NCBI GenBank assembly: GCA_018062585.1
Contig: JAGORY010000031.1
Location: 1-12,398 of the forward strand
Origin: Candidatus Peribacteraceae bacterium
GTDB lineage: Bacteria > Patescibacteriota > Gracilibacteria > Peribacterales > Peribacteraceae
Direction of reading: 5' to 3'
DNA length: 12,398 bases
Shown one piece after another: positions 6,968-12,398 of this stretch; positions within the stretch are counted from its first letter, which is position 1, and every line of letters starts with the position of its first letter. The translations under genes and the position numbers were made by a program. The notes under the pieces are model-generated. The model worked only from the letters and a program-made list of their open reading frames with translations. It ran no database searches and was not told the origin of the DNA.

Positions 6968-8068
6968 ATGACCAAAAAATTCGATCAACTGCCTCCAGAC
7001 CTCCGCAAGCACATTGTCACCGAAGCGCCCGATGCGTCGGGGACGAACACGATTTCGCAGGACATCAAAAAAAGCGCGACTCCAATCTCCACGTTTGCCC
7101 AGCGCACACTCCGGCATTGCAACGGTGGCGCGACGCTTCAGGCTGCCGAGTGGCTCAAGCAACATACGGACAATGGTGGGAAGCTCGTTGTAACGCTCGC
7201 AGGGGCGCTCAGCTCTTTTCAGATTGGCGTTACGCTGGCTGAGCTGATTCGCAAAGGAAAAGTACACCTCGTCTCAGCGACGGCGGCGAATCACGAGGAG
7301 TCCTATTACCGGTATGTTGCTCACTCACATTACGCACACATTCCGCGCTATACCGAACTCACGCCGGAGCAGGAAGCACAATTGCGTGATGCGGGTCTGC
7401 GCAGAATTACCGATACGTTTCTGCCCGAGGACGAGAGCGTTCGCATCATGGAGCCGCATCTCCTGAAGATGTGGAAAGCTGCGGAGCAGAAAGGGGAGAG
7501 GTGCTTTCCGCACGAGTACTTTCGCAGGCTCTACGCTGAAAACCTTATCGAGCCCGATCCTTCCACGAACGTCAACGACTCATGGACATATGCAGCGTAT
7601 GAAAAAAACATTCCTATCGTCATTCCGGGATTCGAGGATTCCACGATGGGGAACATCTTCGCGAGCTACACGTATGACGGCAAACACAGAAAACCGGACA
7701 GTCCTATCGTGAGTCCGACCGTCATGAAATCTGGTCTCGAGTATTTTACGTTTCTCTACGACTGGTACATGGAGGAGTCAAAGAATGCTCCCATTGCATT
7801 CCTCCAGCTGGGAGGCGGCATCGCGGCGGATTTCCCTATCTGCGTCGTTCCATCACTGAAACACGATGTGCAACACCATGCGGTGCGCGACTGGGCGGGA
7901 TTCGTGGAGATCGGTTCGTCGCCGATGTCGTATGGCTCGTACTCGGGAGCAGGTGGCAAGGAGAAGATCACGTGGGATAAACTTTCCACGGAGAGCTATT
8001 ACCAGATCATCCAGAGCGATGTGACCGTTGCATTCCCATGGATCGCTGCGATCCTCCTCGATCTGTGA
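6968..8068 (+). CDS. Deoxyhypusine synthase-like protein, possible homospermidine synthase
   Basis: This is a bacterial member of the deoxyhypusine synthase family (NAD-dependent aminobutyl transferases). Bacteria lack eIF5A, so modification of eIF5A is not expected. Family members elsewhere make homospermidine from spermidine and/or putrescine, which fits this locus. The 366 residues show the N-terminal nucleotide-region block TLAGALSSFQIGVTLAELI (77-95) followed by ATAANHEES, an IPGFEDSTMGN block (218-229) and LGGGIAADFPI (281-291). The C-terminal block is YGSYSGAGGKEKITWDKL, where Lys338 aligns with the active-site lysine of eukaryotic DHS (SWGK). The histidine that follows GGG in eukaryotic DHS (GGGVVKHH) is not present. 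It lies 46 bases after lysC, probably in the same transcript. A terminator-like hairpin overlaps its TGA stop. Family membership is firm, the reaction is not. Confidence 0.85.
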   Translation: MTKKFDQLPPDLRKHIVTEAPDASGTNTISQDIKKSATPISTFAQRTLRHCNGGATLQAAEWLKQHTDNGGKLVVTLAGALSSFQIGVTLAELIRKGKVHLVSATAANHEESYYRYVAHSHYAHIPRYTELTPEQEAQLRDAGLRRITDTFLPEDESVRIMEPHLLKMWKAAEQKGERCFPHEYFRRLYAENLIEPDPSTNVNDSWTYAAYEKNIPIVIPGFEDSTMGNIFASYTYDGKHRKPDSPIVSPTVMKSGLEYFTFLYDWYMEESKNAPIAFLQLGGGIAADFPICVVPSLKHDVQHHAVRDWAGFVEIGSSPMSYGSYSGAGGKEKITWDKLSTESYYQIIQSDVTVAFPWIAAILLDL

Positions 8069-8090
8069 GGATGAAGCCTCACACATTTTG
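8064..8090 (+). terminator. Terminator-like hairpin at the end of the DHS-like gene
   Basis: TGTGAGG (8064-8070) and CCTCACA (8077-8083) form a 7-bp stem with a 6-base loop, followed by CATTTTG. The left arm contains the TGA stop (8066-8068), so the hairpin overlaps the end of the coding region. The T-run is short, so it may be a weak or partial terminator. Confidence 0.4.
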
Positions 8091-8091
8091 C

Positions 8092-8119
8092 TTTACAGTC
8101 GATGCACGCTCACTATAAT
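8092..8119 (+). promoter_or_regulatory. Promoter of the group IV decarboxylase gene
   Basis: TTTACA (8092-8097) and a perfect TATAAT (8114-8119) are separated by 16 bases. An overlapping alternative -35, TTGCTT, lies at 8088-8093. Transcription should begin near 8126, leaving a leader of about 19 bases, pyrimidine-rich and without a Shine-Dalgarno sequence, before the ATG at 8145. The box lies inside the upstream extension of the reading frame, so it argues against any start before 8145. Confidence 0.6.
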
Positions 8120-8144
8120 TGCGGTCTGTCTGCTTTTTTACGCC

Positions 8145-9701
8145 ATGCCTAAGCGCCCAACGGGCCACTACAAATTCAAGCAAGTCCGACCTCACAAGGT
8201 GAGCTCCCGCTATATGCGGCCGCGCTGGGAGCGTTTCGTGAGTCAGGACATCAAGGGCATGATGCTCATCGAAGGCGTGCCGATCGACAAGATCGTCGAG
8301 AAGTACGGCACCGCTTTGTACGTGCTTGTCGAAAGTGAGATCCGTTCACGTCTCAAGCGCTTCAAGAAAGTGTTCGGCAACGACATCGCTCTGCAGTACG
8401 CCGTGAAGTGCAATAGCAACCTAGAGATCCTGCGCATGGTGCGTCAGGAAGGTTTCGAATTGGACTGCTCCTCCGTCGGAGAGCTCATCCTTGGGCTGCT
8501 CGCCGACTTCAAGCCGAAGCAGCTCACGTTTACGAACCTCTTCAAGACCGAGCAGGACATCCACTTCGCCATCAAGATCGGCGTGCAGTCCATCACCGCC
8601 GACTCTCTGGAAGAGATCGAGCACATTGCGGCGACCGCGAAGAAGCTCCGTAAGCACATCGATACGGTGATCCGCGTGAACCCGATGATCGAGTTCGGTC
8701 AGTACTCTACGAAAGGCAATAAGTACGGCATTCCGATCAAATACGCCGAACGTGCCGTCGACATGGCCACGAAGAGTCCGTACGTGGACTTCAAAGGCTT
8801 CCACTTCATGGGTGGCTACGTCTACAACCCGAAAGTCTTCAAGATAGCGGCGCGTACGTTCGCAAAACTTATCCGTAGCTGTCTCGATAAAGGCATCCGC
8901 GTGCAGAGTTTGTCACTCGGTGGCGGCTTCCCTGCAGCCATCGGTGAAGAGGACGCGTTCCCGATCGAGAAGATGAAGGATTTCCCCAAGTACTTCCAAG
9001 GACTCATGCACCGCTACAACATTCCGCCTCTCCAGCTCATCTTTGAGCCCGGGAAGAGCATCGTCATGAACGCCTGCGTTGGCCTTATGAAGGTCATCAG
9101 CAAGAAGCGGCTTGGCGTGAATTCACGCATGGTCATCGCGGATGGTTCCACGTACAACTTTATTCCGGATGCGCTCATTCAGACGAGTGTGCAGTACGAC
9201 ATTCTTCCGGCATCCAAGATGAACGAGCGCCGAATCCACACCGTGAACATCGCCGGTAACACCTGTGACTGCTGGGATATCATCCGCCGAAATATCGAGA
9301 TGCCGAAACTGCGTCAGGGAGACCTGCTCGCCGCCATGGACGTGGGTGCGTACGCGCAGGTGATGTCCAGTAACTTCAATACCATCCGCCGTCCTGGCAT
9401 GATCATGCTGTACGCCGACGGCAGCGCGAAGCTCATCCGCCGCCGCGACCGGTACTCCGAAATGTTCGCGCCCGAGCTCGACGTTCTTAAGATGGCGGGC
9501 CCCGACGAGCTGGAGAAATATCACAACATGTACCGCGTGAACATCGACAAAATCTGGAAGGGCAAGATGAAGAAGGATTCCAGAAGCGCGAAGAACGGCG
9601 GCAACGGTCAGGACAAGCCTCTCACCAAGCTCACGGTGTACAAAATGCTGGAGAAAGAGGCTATCGGGGACAACGGAAAGAACGGTCAGAGCAAAAAGTA
9701 A
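8145..9701 (+). CDS. Group IV PLP amino-acid decarboxylase, substrate uncertain (DapDC/ODC/ADC-like)
   Basis: This is a fold-type III PLP decarboxylase of the diaminopimelate/ornithine/arginine group. From Met at 8145 (518 residues) I see the PLP lysine Lys88 in QYAVKCNSN, SLGGGFP (257-263), EPGKSIV (301-307; the usual EPGR Arg is Lys), GNTCDCWDII with Cys374-Asp375, and MDVGAYAQVMSSNFN. The AVKCN, FELDCSS and TCD motifs look like ornithine decarboxylase, while FIPDAL, MSSNFN and RRRDRYSEMF look like diaminopimelate decarboxylase. Unusual are a basic N-terminal leader of about 30 residues and a Lys/Gly-rich C-terminal tail of about 70 residues that take it well past the usual 420. Codon use is strongly C-ending (ATC, GAC, TAC), suggesting high expression. 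The frame extends upstream to 8028, but that part overlaps the preceding gene and the promoter. Arginine decarboxylase would complete the pathway here. LysA remains possible. Confidence 0.8.
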   Translation: MPKRPTGHYKFKQVRPHKVSSRYMRPRWERFVSQDIKGMMLIEGVPIDKIVEKYGTALYVLVESEIRSRLKRFKKVFGNDIALQYAVKCNSNLEILRMVRQEGFELDCSSVGELILGLLADFKPKQLTFTNLFKTEQDIHFAIKIGVQSITADSLEEIEHIAATAKKLRKHIDTVIRVNPMIEFGQYSTKGNKYGIPIKYAERAVDMATKSPYVDFKGFHFMGGYVYNPKVFKIAARTFAKLIRSCLDKGIRVQSLSLGGGFPAAIGEEDAFPIEKMKDFPKYFQGLMHRYNIPPLQLIFEPGKSIVMNACVGLMKVISKKRLGVNSRMVIADGSTYNFIPDALIQTSVQYDILPASKMNERRIHTVNIAGNTCDCWDIIRRNIEMPKLRQGDLLAAMDVGAYAQVMSSNFNTIRRPGMIMLYADGSAKLIRRRDRYSEMFAPELDVLKMAGPDELEKYHNMYRVNIDKIWKGKMKKDSRSAKNGGNGQDKPLTKLTVYKMLEKEAIGDNGKNGQSKK

Positions 9702-9721
9702 GCACTTCGCTGCATCTCGAT

Positions 9722-9742
9722 ACATCGCTCTCAGAGCCATGT
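9722..9742. repeat. 21-base imperfect palindrome after the decarboxylase gene
   Basis: ACAT and GCTCT on the left mirror AGAGC and ATGT on the right around a central C, with one mismatched position. The centre is too tight for a strong RNA hairpin, so a protein-binding dyad is as likely as a terminator. It lies in the 111-base gap 9702-9812, in which I see no gene. Confidence 0.35.
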
Positions 9743-9798
9743 TTGGAGCGCCTCCTCACTTCACGCCCCTCGCTTCTATCGCGCGCGACGAATTTGAC

Positions 9799-9804
9799 GA
9801 CAAT
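9799..9804 (+). promoter_or_regulatory. Possible -10 box for the zincin-motif gene
   Basis: GACAAT, four of six matches to TATAAT, ends 8 bases before the ATG at 9813. No good -35 is seen at the matching distance. A TTGACG at 9794-9799 is too close to serve that box. It is reported only because the spacing echoes other genes here. Confidence 0.2.
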
Positions 9805-9812
9805 AGCGTTAC

Positions 9813-10565
9813 ATGGAACGTACCCCAGCATCATCGGCAGAGACACAGGAGCTTGTCGATATCGCGCTCGAGAAGACCGAACAAGCCGCGCTCAAAAACG
9901 CAGCCGACACGAAGGCGAAAGTCGCGGACGTGAAGGATCTCCAGCGTATGGAATTCCTCAAGCTCATGAACGTGAAGGGTTCGGATGGTTCGGCCGCGGG
10001 CGGCGAAGACATGTGCATCCCAGTCGATCTTAAGGCGCAGGTCGACAAAGGCATCGAAGAGCAGCATGCCGAGCGCATGAAGAATATCGCGGCTGCAAAG
10101 GATGCCTATGTCCTTCCCGATGAAGGCACCGTCGTGGGCTTGCAGCACGATGGCACGCGCGAAATCGGCATCGCTGGACGTGGACTCAAGGATGACCGAG
10201 TCGCAAAGCACGAAGCTAAGCACCGCGAGCAAGAAGCAGGCGACGAGAGCGTCGATATGCCGCTGACAGACGATCCTGAGATCGCTGAAATTCGGCAGCT
10301 TTCCCGTCGTGCGCTGCGCGAGAACGGTGCCGTGAAAGCGGAAGGCGGACTCAAGGACCACACGCCCGAATACCATGAATACGTGAACTCTTCAAACCGC
10401 ATCGCGAAGTATCTGAAGGCGCAGGGCATGGACGGTGGAGCACTCGTCGAAGAAGCCGGAGACACAAATGCGGGCTTCGACAAACTGCACCAGAGTATCG
10501 TTCTTGCATCAGTGAAACAGAGGATCGAGAAGATGTCGGAGGCGGATCAGGTTCTCACAGCCTAA
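9813..10565 (+). CDS. Hypothetical protein with zincin-type HEAKH motif
   Basis: I do not recognise a named family. The 250-residue protein is highly charged and has no signal peptide or membrane segment, so it is probably cytosolic. Residues 10-50 are Ala/Lys/Glu-rich and likely helical. Residues 105-122 (GTVVGLQHDGTREIGIAG) look like beta strands and are followed by a helix with HEAKH at 133-137, then RE-Q-E. A strand preceding an HExxH helix is the usual layout of zinc metallopeptidases. A third zinc ligand is not certain; His188 and Glu189 (EYHEY) or Glu140-range acids are candidates. Codon use and GC match the neighbours. The gene ends just before a strong bidirectional terminator and is separate from the polyamine genes. 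A structural non-enzymatic role is equally possible, since HExxH occurs by chance in His/Glu-rich helices. Confidence 0.7.
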   Translation: MERTPASSAETQELVDIALEKTEQAALKNAADTKAKVADVKDLQRMEFLKLMNVKGSDGSAAGGEDMCIPVDLKAQVDKGIEEQHAERMKNIAAAKDAYVLPDEGTVVGLQHDGTREIGIAGRGLKDDRVAKHEAKHREQEAGDESVDMPLTDDPEIAEIRQLSRRALRENGAVKAEGGLKDHTPEYHEYVNSSNRIAKYLKAQGMDGGALVEEAGDTNAGFDKLHQSIVLASVKQRIEKMSEADQVLTA

Positions 10566-10572
10566 GCCGCAG

Positions 10573-10611
10573 CACATAAAAGAGAAGGCGCGGTGCCTTC
10601 TCTTTTATGTG
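10573..10611. terminator. Bidirectional Rho-independent terminator
   Basis: A perfect 17-bp inverted repeat (10573-10589 and 10595-10611) with a 5-base loop lies between two convergent genes, 7 bases after one stop and 9 bases before the other. The GC-rich core AGAGAAGGC/GCCTTCTCT is flanked by AAAA on the left and TTTT on the right, so it can act as a terminator in both directions. Confidence 0.9.
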
Positions 10612-10620
10612 AACACGGAT

Positions 10621-11625
10621 TTATTTCTTATCAACGACCGTATCCTTGTAGAGTGGGAACTCGTTCTTCGGGGAATTCTCGAGGTCGGTGAGGAACTTGT
10701 CGATGGCCGGGAATTTCTCGCGTAGCGATCGTTCCTCGGGTTCACTGCATTGATCGAGTGCCTGGAGGGCGATGTACAGTGCTTTGAAGCCTGCTTTGGT
10801 GATATATGTGCGACGCCCGTCATCGTCCGTCAGGAAATAGCGAGCGTATCGCTCGGGGTGTGCGATGATGTTGAATCCCAGAAGATCGTATGCCTGAACT
10901 TTTTGCGTGTCGTCGCTGGCCGGTCGCAAGTACTTCATGTTCGGATCGTCGATGAATTCATATCCGTTTCTCATGTGGATTTTTAGCCTGCGCTTGCAGA
11001 GTTGTCGAATCTCGTTGTCGGACAGTCCTTCGTACGAATCGCGGAACTGTTCCAGCCGCTCCTCGTCCTCACAGTCGTTGAGGATTATAGAGTAGCCTTT
11101 TGCGGTCAGTTCTTTTGCACTGTGCTGTGTCGCGCGCGTATGGCACTGAAGACCTCTGAAATTCTTTTCGATGCCTTCATACGGTACGTAGATGGCATCC
11201 GGGACGCTCTTATTCACATACACTAGGCGTATGCCGATCTGTCTTTTGATCTCTCGGTTTTCGGTCTCCATCGATCCTTCAATCATGTAGAGAAGCGCCG
11301 TACCGCCTTTCCATCGTGCCTTCATTGTTTCTTCATCTTCCATGTCCCAGGGATCGGTGAAGATCGTCGTGTACTTCTGCATCCACGTCGAAAAACTTTT
11401 CTCATCATCAGAAGGAATCGCGATCATTTCCAATTTTGTTCTTTGCATCTCACTATCTTCTTGGATGGTTTTTGCCAAAAGCGCGGAGTCTTCGTCCAGC
11501 TCCATCGTCGCATGCAGTCTTTCATGGGTTTGGTTAACAAGCGGTCGCGCCAAATCATCCGGAGATGTCTCTGCCCTATGCCTCTCGGGCACATCGTTCC
11601 CCCTGTCGTGCGAGTTCACGTTCAT
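10621..11625 (-). CDS. Hypothetical GNAT-like protein
   Basis: I cannot name this 334-residue protein. Residues 1-60 are polar and acidic and look disordered. From about residue 65 the order of elements resembles a GCN5-related N-acetyltransferase: strands around RQIGIRLVYVN (128-138) and AIYVPYEGIEKNF (144-156), then FRGLQCHTRAT (156-166) where a GNAT acyl-CoA pyrophosphate loop and helix would fall, and GYSIILNDCEDEERL (177-191). The loop lacks a clean QxxGxG/A signature, so this is tentative. The C-terminal third (240-330) is charged, with AHPERYARYFLTDDDGRR. No signal peptide or membrane segment is seen. The ATG at 11625 is supported by a TATAAT-containing promoter 13 bases upstream. A role in acetylating polyamines would suit the locus, but nothing in the sequence shows it. 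It ends at the shared terminator. Confidence 0.7.
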   Translation of the reverse strand: MNVNSHDRGNDVPERHRAETSPDDLARPLVNQTHERLHATMELDEDSALLAKTIQEDSEMQRTKLEMIAIPSDDEKSFSTWMQKYTTIFTDPWDMEDEETMKARWKGGTALLYMIEGSMETENREIKRQIGIRLVYVNKSVPDAIYVPYEGIEKNFRGLQCHTRATQHSAKELTAKGYSIILNDCEDEERLEQFRDSYEGLSDNEIRQLCKRRLKIHMRNGYEFIDDPNMKYLRPASDDTQKVQAYDLLGFNIIAHPERYARYFLTDDDGRRTYITKAGFKALYIALQALDQCSEPEERSLREKFPAIDKFLTDLENSPKNEFPLYKDTVVDKK

Positions 11626-11632
11626 AGTATTC

Positions 11633-11659
11633 TTATTTATTATAAAATATTATTTATTA
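11633..11659. repeat. AT-rich direct repeat within the promoter region
   Basis: TTATTTATTA occurs at 11633-11642 and again at 11650-11659, a 17-base period. It overlaps the -10 box and spacer of the minus-strand promoter. This is the most AT-rich stretch of the window. It could be an operator or simply promoter composition. Confidence 0.5.
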
Positions 11660-11666
11660 AAAGCAA
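11639..11666 (-). promoter_or_regulatory. Promoter of the GNAT-like gene
   Basis: On the minus strand TTGCTT (11661-11666) and a perfect TATAAT (11639-11644) are 16 bases apart. The -10 box ends 13 bases before the ATG at 11625, so a leader of roughly 6 bases is predicted and no Shine-Dalgarno can fit in it. A CGGAGG farther upstream would be outside the transcript. Confidence 0.65.
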
Positions 11667-11686
11667 ACCTCCGATGTCACATGTTT

Positions 11687-12229
11687 CTAAGACCGTATCA
11701 AATCCATAAACTCCTGCCTCGTCCTCGCGTCTTTTTTGAAGCTGCCGGCGACGTGGCTCGTGATAGCGACCGAATGCTGCTTCTCGACGCCGCGCATCAT
11801 CATACAGAAGTGACTGGCCTCGATGACGACGCCGATGCCTCGAGGCTTCAGGGTCTCCTGGAGCGCGTCGCAGATCTGCTGGCCCAAGCGTTCTTGGACT
11901 TGGAGCCTGCGGGCGAACATGTCGACGATGCGGGGAATTTTACTGAGACCGATGATCGTGCCGTCTGGGATGTAGCCGACGTGTACTTTGCCGGTGAAGG
12001 GCAGCATGTGGTGCTCGCAGAGTGAGTAGCACTCGATGTCCTTCACGATGATCATGCCGTCGGTGTCGGACGGAAACAGTGCGCCGTTCACGATCGTCTT
12101 CAGGTCTTGGTCATAACCGGACGTCAAAAACTTCATCGCTTCCGCAACCCGCTTGGGGGTGCGCTTCAGGCCTGGGCGACTCGGGTCTTCGCCGATCTTT
12201 TGGAGGAGGGCTTTGTAGAGCTGTTCCAT
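11687..12229 (-). CDS. folE: GTP cyclohydrolase I (FolE1)
   Basis: FolE converts GTP to 7,8-dihydroneopterin triphosphate, the entry to folate, biopterin and queuosine-type pathways. Counted from the chosen Met, the zinc ligands are Cys71 and His74 in SLCEHHMLPF and Cys142 in HFCMMMRGV. Other family blocks are DPSRPGLKRTPKRVAEA, GLSKIPRIVDMFARRLQVQERL and QHSVAITSH. The 180 residues match the short (B. subtilis MtrA-like) form. The reading frame runs on to 12379, but the extra 50 residues are low-complexity Ser/Pro/Gly encoded by an intergenic inverted repeat. The homology begins at MEQLYKALL, so I place the start at 12229. A TATACT box ends 9 bases upstream and there is no Shine-Dalgarno. 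No other folate or queuosine gene is in the window, so the end pathway is unknown. Confidence 0.95.
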   Translation of the reverse strand: MEQLYKALLQKIGEDPSRPGLKRTPKRVAEAMKFLTSGYDQDLKTIVNGALFPSDTDGMIIVKDIECYSLCEHHMLPFTGKVHVGYIPDGTIIGLSKIPRIVDMFARRLQVQERLGQQICDALQETLKPRGIGVVIEASHFCMMMRGVEKQHSVAITSHVAGSFKKDARTRQEFMDLIRS

Positions 12230-12238
12230 GGGAGGGCA

Positions 12239-12244
12239 AGTATA
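12239..12244 (-). promoter_or_regulatory. Possible -10 box of folE
   Basis: TATACT (minus strand) has one mismatch to TATAAT and ends 9 bases before the folE ATG at 12229. A clear -35 is not seen. If used, the leader would be only two or three bases. Confidence 0.35.
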
Positions 12245-12290
12245 TGCCGAAGAGGGGTGGTTGTGTATGACTTTTGCTTTTCTCGTGCCC

Positions 12291-12338
12291 GCCTCACCCC
12301 CAGCCCCTCTCCCTTCGCTGAGGCTCGGTAGAGGGGAG
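12291..12338. repeat. Short GC-rich inverted-repeat element upstream of folE
   Basis: CCCCTCT (12304-12310) and AGAGGGG (12330-12336) form a 7-bp stem around a 19-base loop, preceded by CCTCACCCCCAG. The composition and order (CTCACCCCCAGCCCCTCTCCC ... AGAGGGG, split here by the loop) resemble dispersed intergenic palindromes seen in many bacterial genomes that are often mistranslated as SPLPxxEGRG peptides. Apart from it I see nothing supportable in 12230-12398; a 34-codon frame ending inside it at the right edge is not convincing. Confidence 0.5.
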
Positions 12339-12398
12339 CTCTGCTGTGACGACAACGAACTTTGTTCTCTTGATTCCACAGGTTCCTTTCTCCCCCAT

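Noticed and set aside
8028..8144. N-terminal extension of the decarboxylase frame
   Set aside because: It overlaps the end of the DHS-like gene and contains the -35/-10 promoter. The translated segment has no family similarity, so the start at 8145 is preferred.
9123..9740. A 205-codon minus-strand open frame opposite the decarboxylase
   Set aside because: It is the complement of a conserved PLP-enzyme region, Val/His/Leu-rich, with no promoter or motif.
9831..10376. A 181-codon minus-strand open frame opposite the zincin-motif gene
   Set aside because: The plus-strand frame has normal codon use, extends to the terminator and has a coherent charged sequence. The opposite frame looks like a composition shadow.
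12230..12379. N-terminal extension of the folE frame
   Set aside because: It is low-complexity sequence encoded by an inverted-repeat element. FolE similarity starts at the Met at 12229, and a -10 box lies just upstream of it.
12297..12398. A 34-codon minus-strand frame starting at the right edge
   Set aside because: It ends inside the palindromic repeat, has no domain features and cannot be judged without the sequence beyond the window.
1..12398. tRNA, rRNA, CRISPR arrays, riboswitches or insertion sequences
   Set aside because: I looked for cloverleaf-like segments, regularly spaced repeats and transposase motifs and found none. The gaps between genes are short and explained by promoters, a terminator and small repeats.

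Overview
The window is about 12.4 kb of bacterial DNA with an estimated GC content in the low to mid 50s percent. It uses the standard bacterial code: TGA, TAA and TAG all occur as real stops. Genes are densely packed, and no rRNA, tRNA, CRISPR array or transposase was seen. Most of it is one polyamine locus. The taxon cannot be fixed from the sequence. A small-genome candidate phylum such as the Peregrinibacteria/Peribacteria group is a guess from the gene set, not a demonstrated assignment.

Minus-strand operon (6-5478, read right to left): asd (aspartate-semialdehyde dehydrogenase, archaeal/fungal-type motifs), carboxy(nor)spermidine synthase, nspC (carboxy(nor)spermidine decarboxylase), aguB (N-carbamoylputrescine amidase) and aguA (agmatine deiminase). 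Junctions are stop/start overlaps or gaps of a few bases. Divergent to it on the plus strand (5581-9701) are lysC (aspartate kinase), a bacterial deoxyhypusine-synthase-like protein, and a group IV PLP decarboxylase with mixed diaminopimelate/ornithine decarboxylase motifs and unusual basic tails.

Together these encode a SAM-independent route to spermidine. AguA and AguB turn agmatine into putrescine. LysC and Asd turn aspartate into aspartate semialdehyde. The synthase condenses the two to carboxyspermidine, and NspC decarboxylates it to spermidine. The one missing step, arginine to agmatine, could be filled by the uncharacterised decarboxylase. The DHS-like enzyme could then use spermidine or putrescine to make another polyamine such as homospermidine. 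The last two roles are inference.

Right-hand part (9702-12398): a 250-aa protein of unknown function with a zincin-type HEAKH motif (plus strand), a near-perfect bidirectional terminator, a 334-aa GNAT-like protein of unknown substrate (minus strand) behind an AT-rich promoter, folE (GTP cyclohydrolase I, minus strand), and a short GC-rich inverted-repeat element upstream of folE.

A recurring feature is regulatory. Several genes have a TATAAT-like box ending only 7-13 bases before the start codon, the three good -35/-10 pairs all have a 16-base spacer, and convincing Shine-Dalgarno sequences are absent. This suggests leaderless or very short-leader mRNAs.
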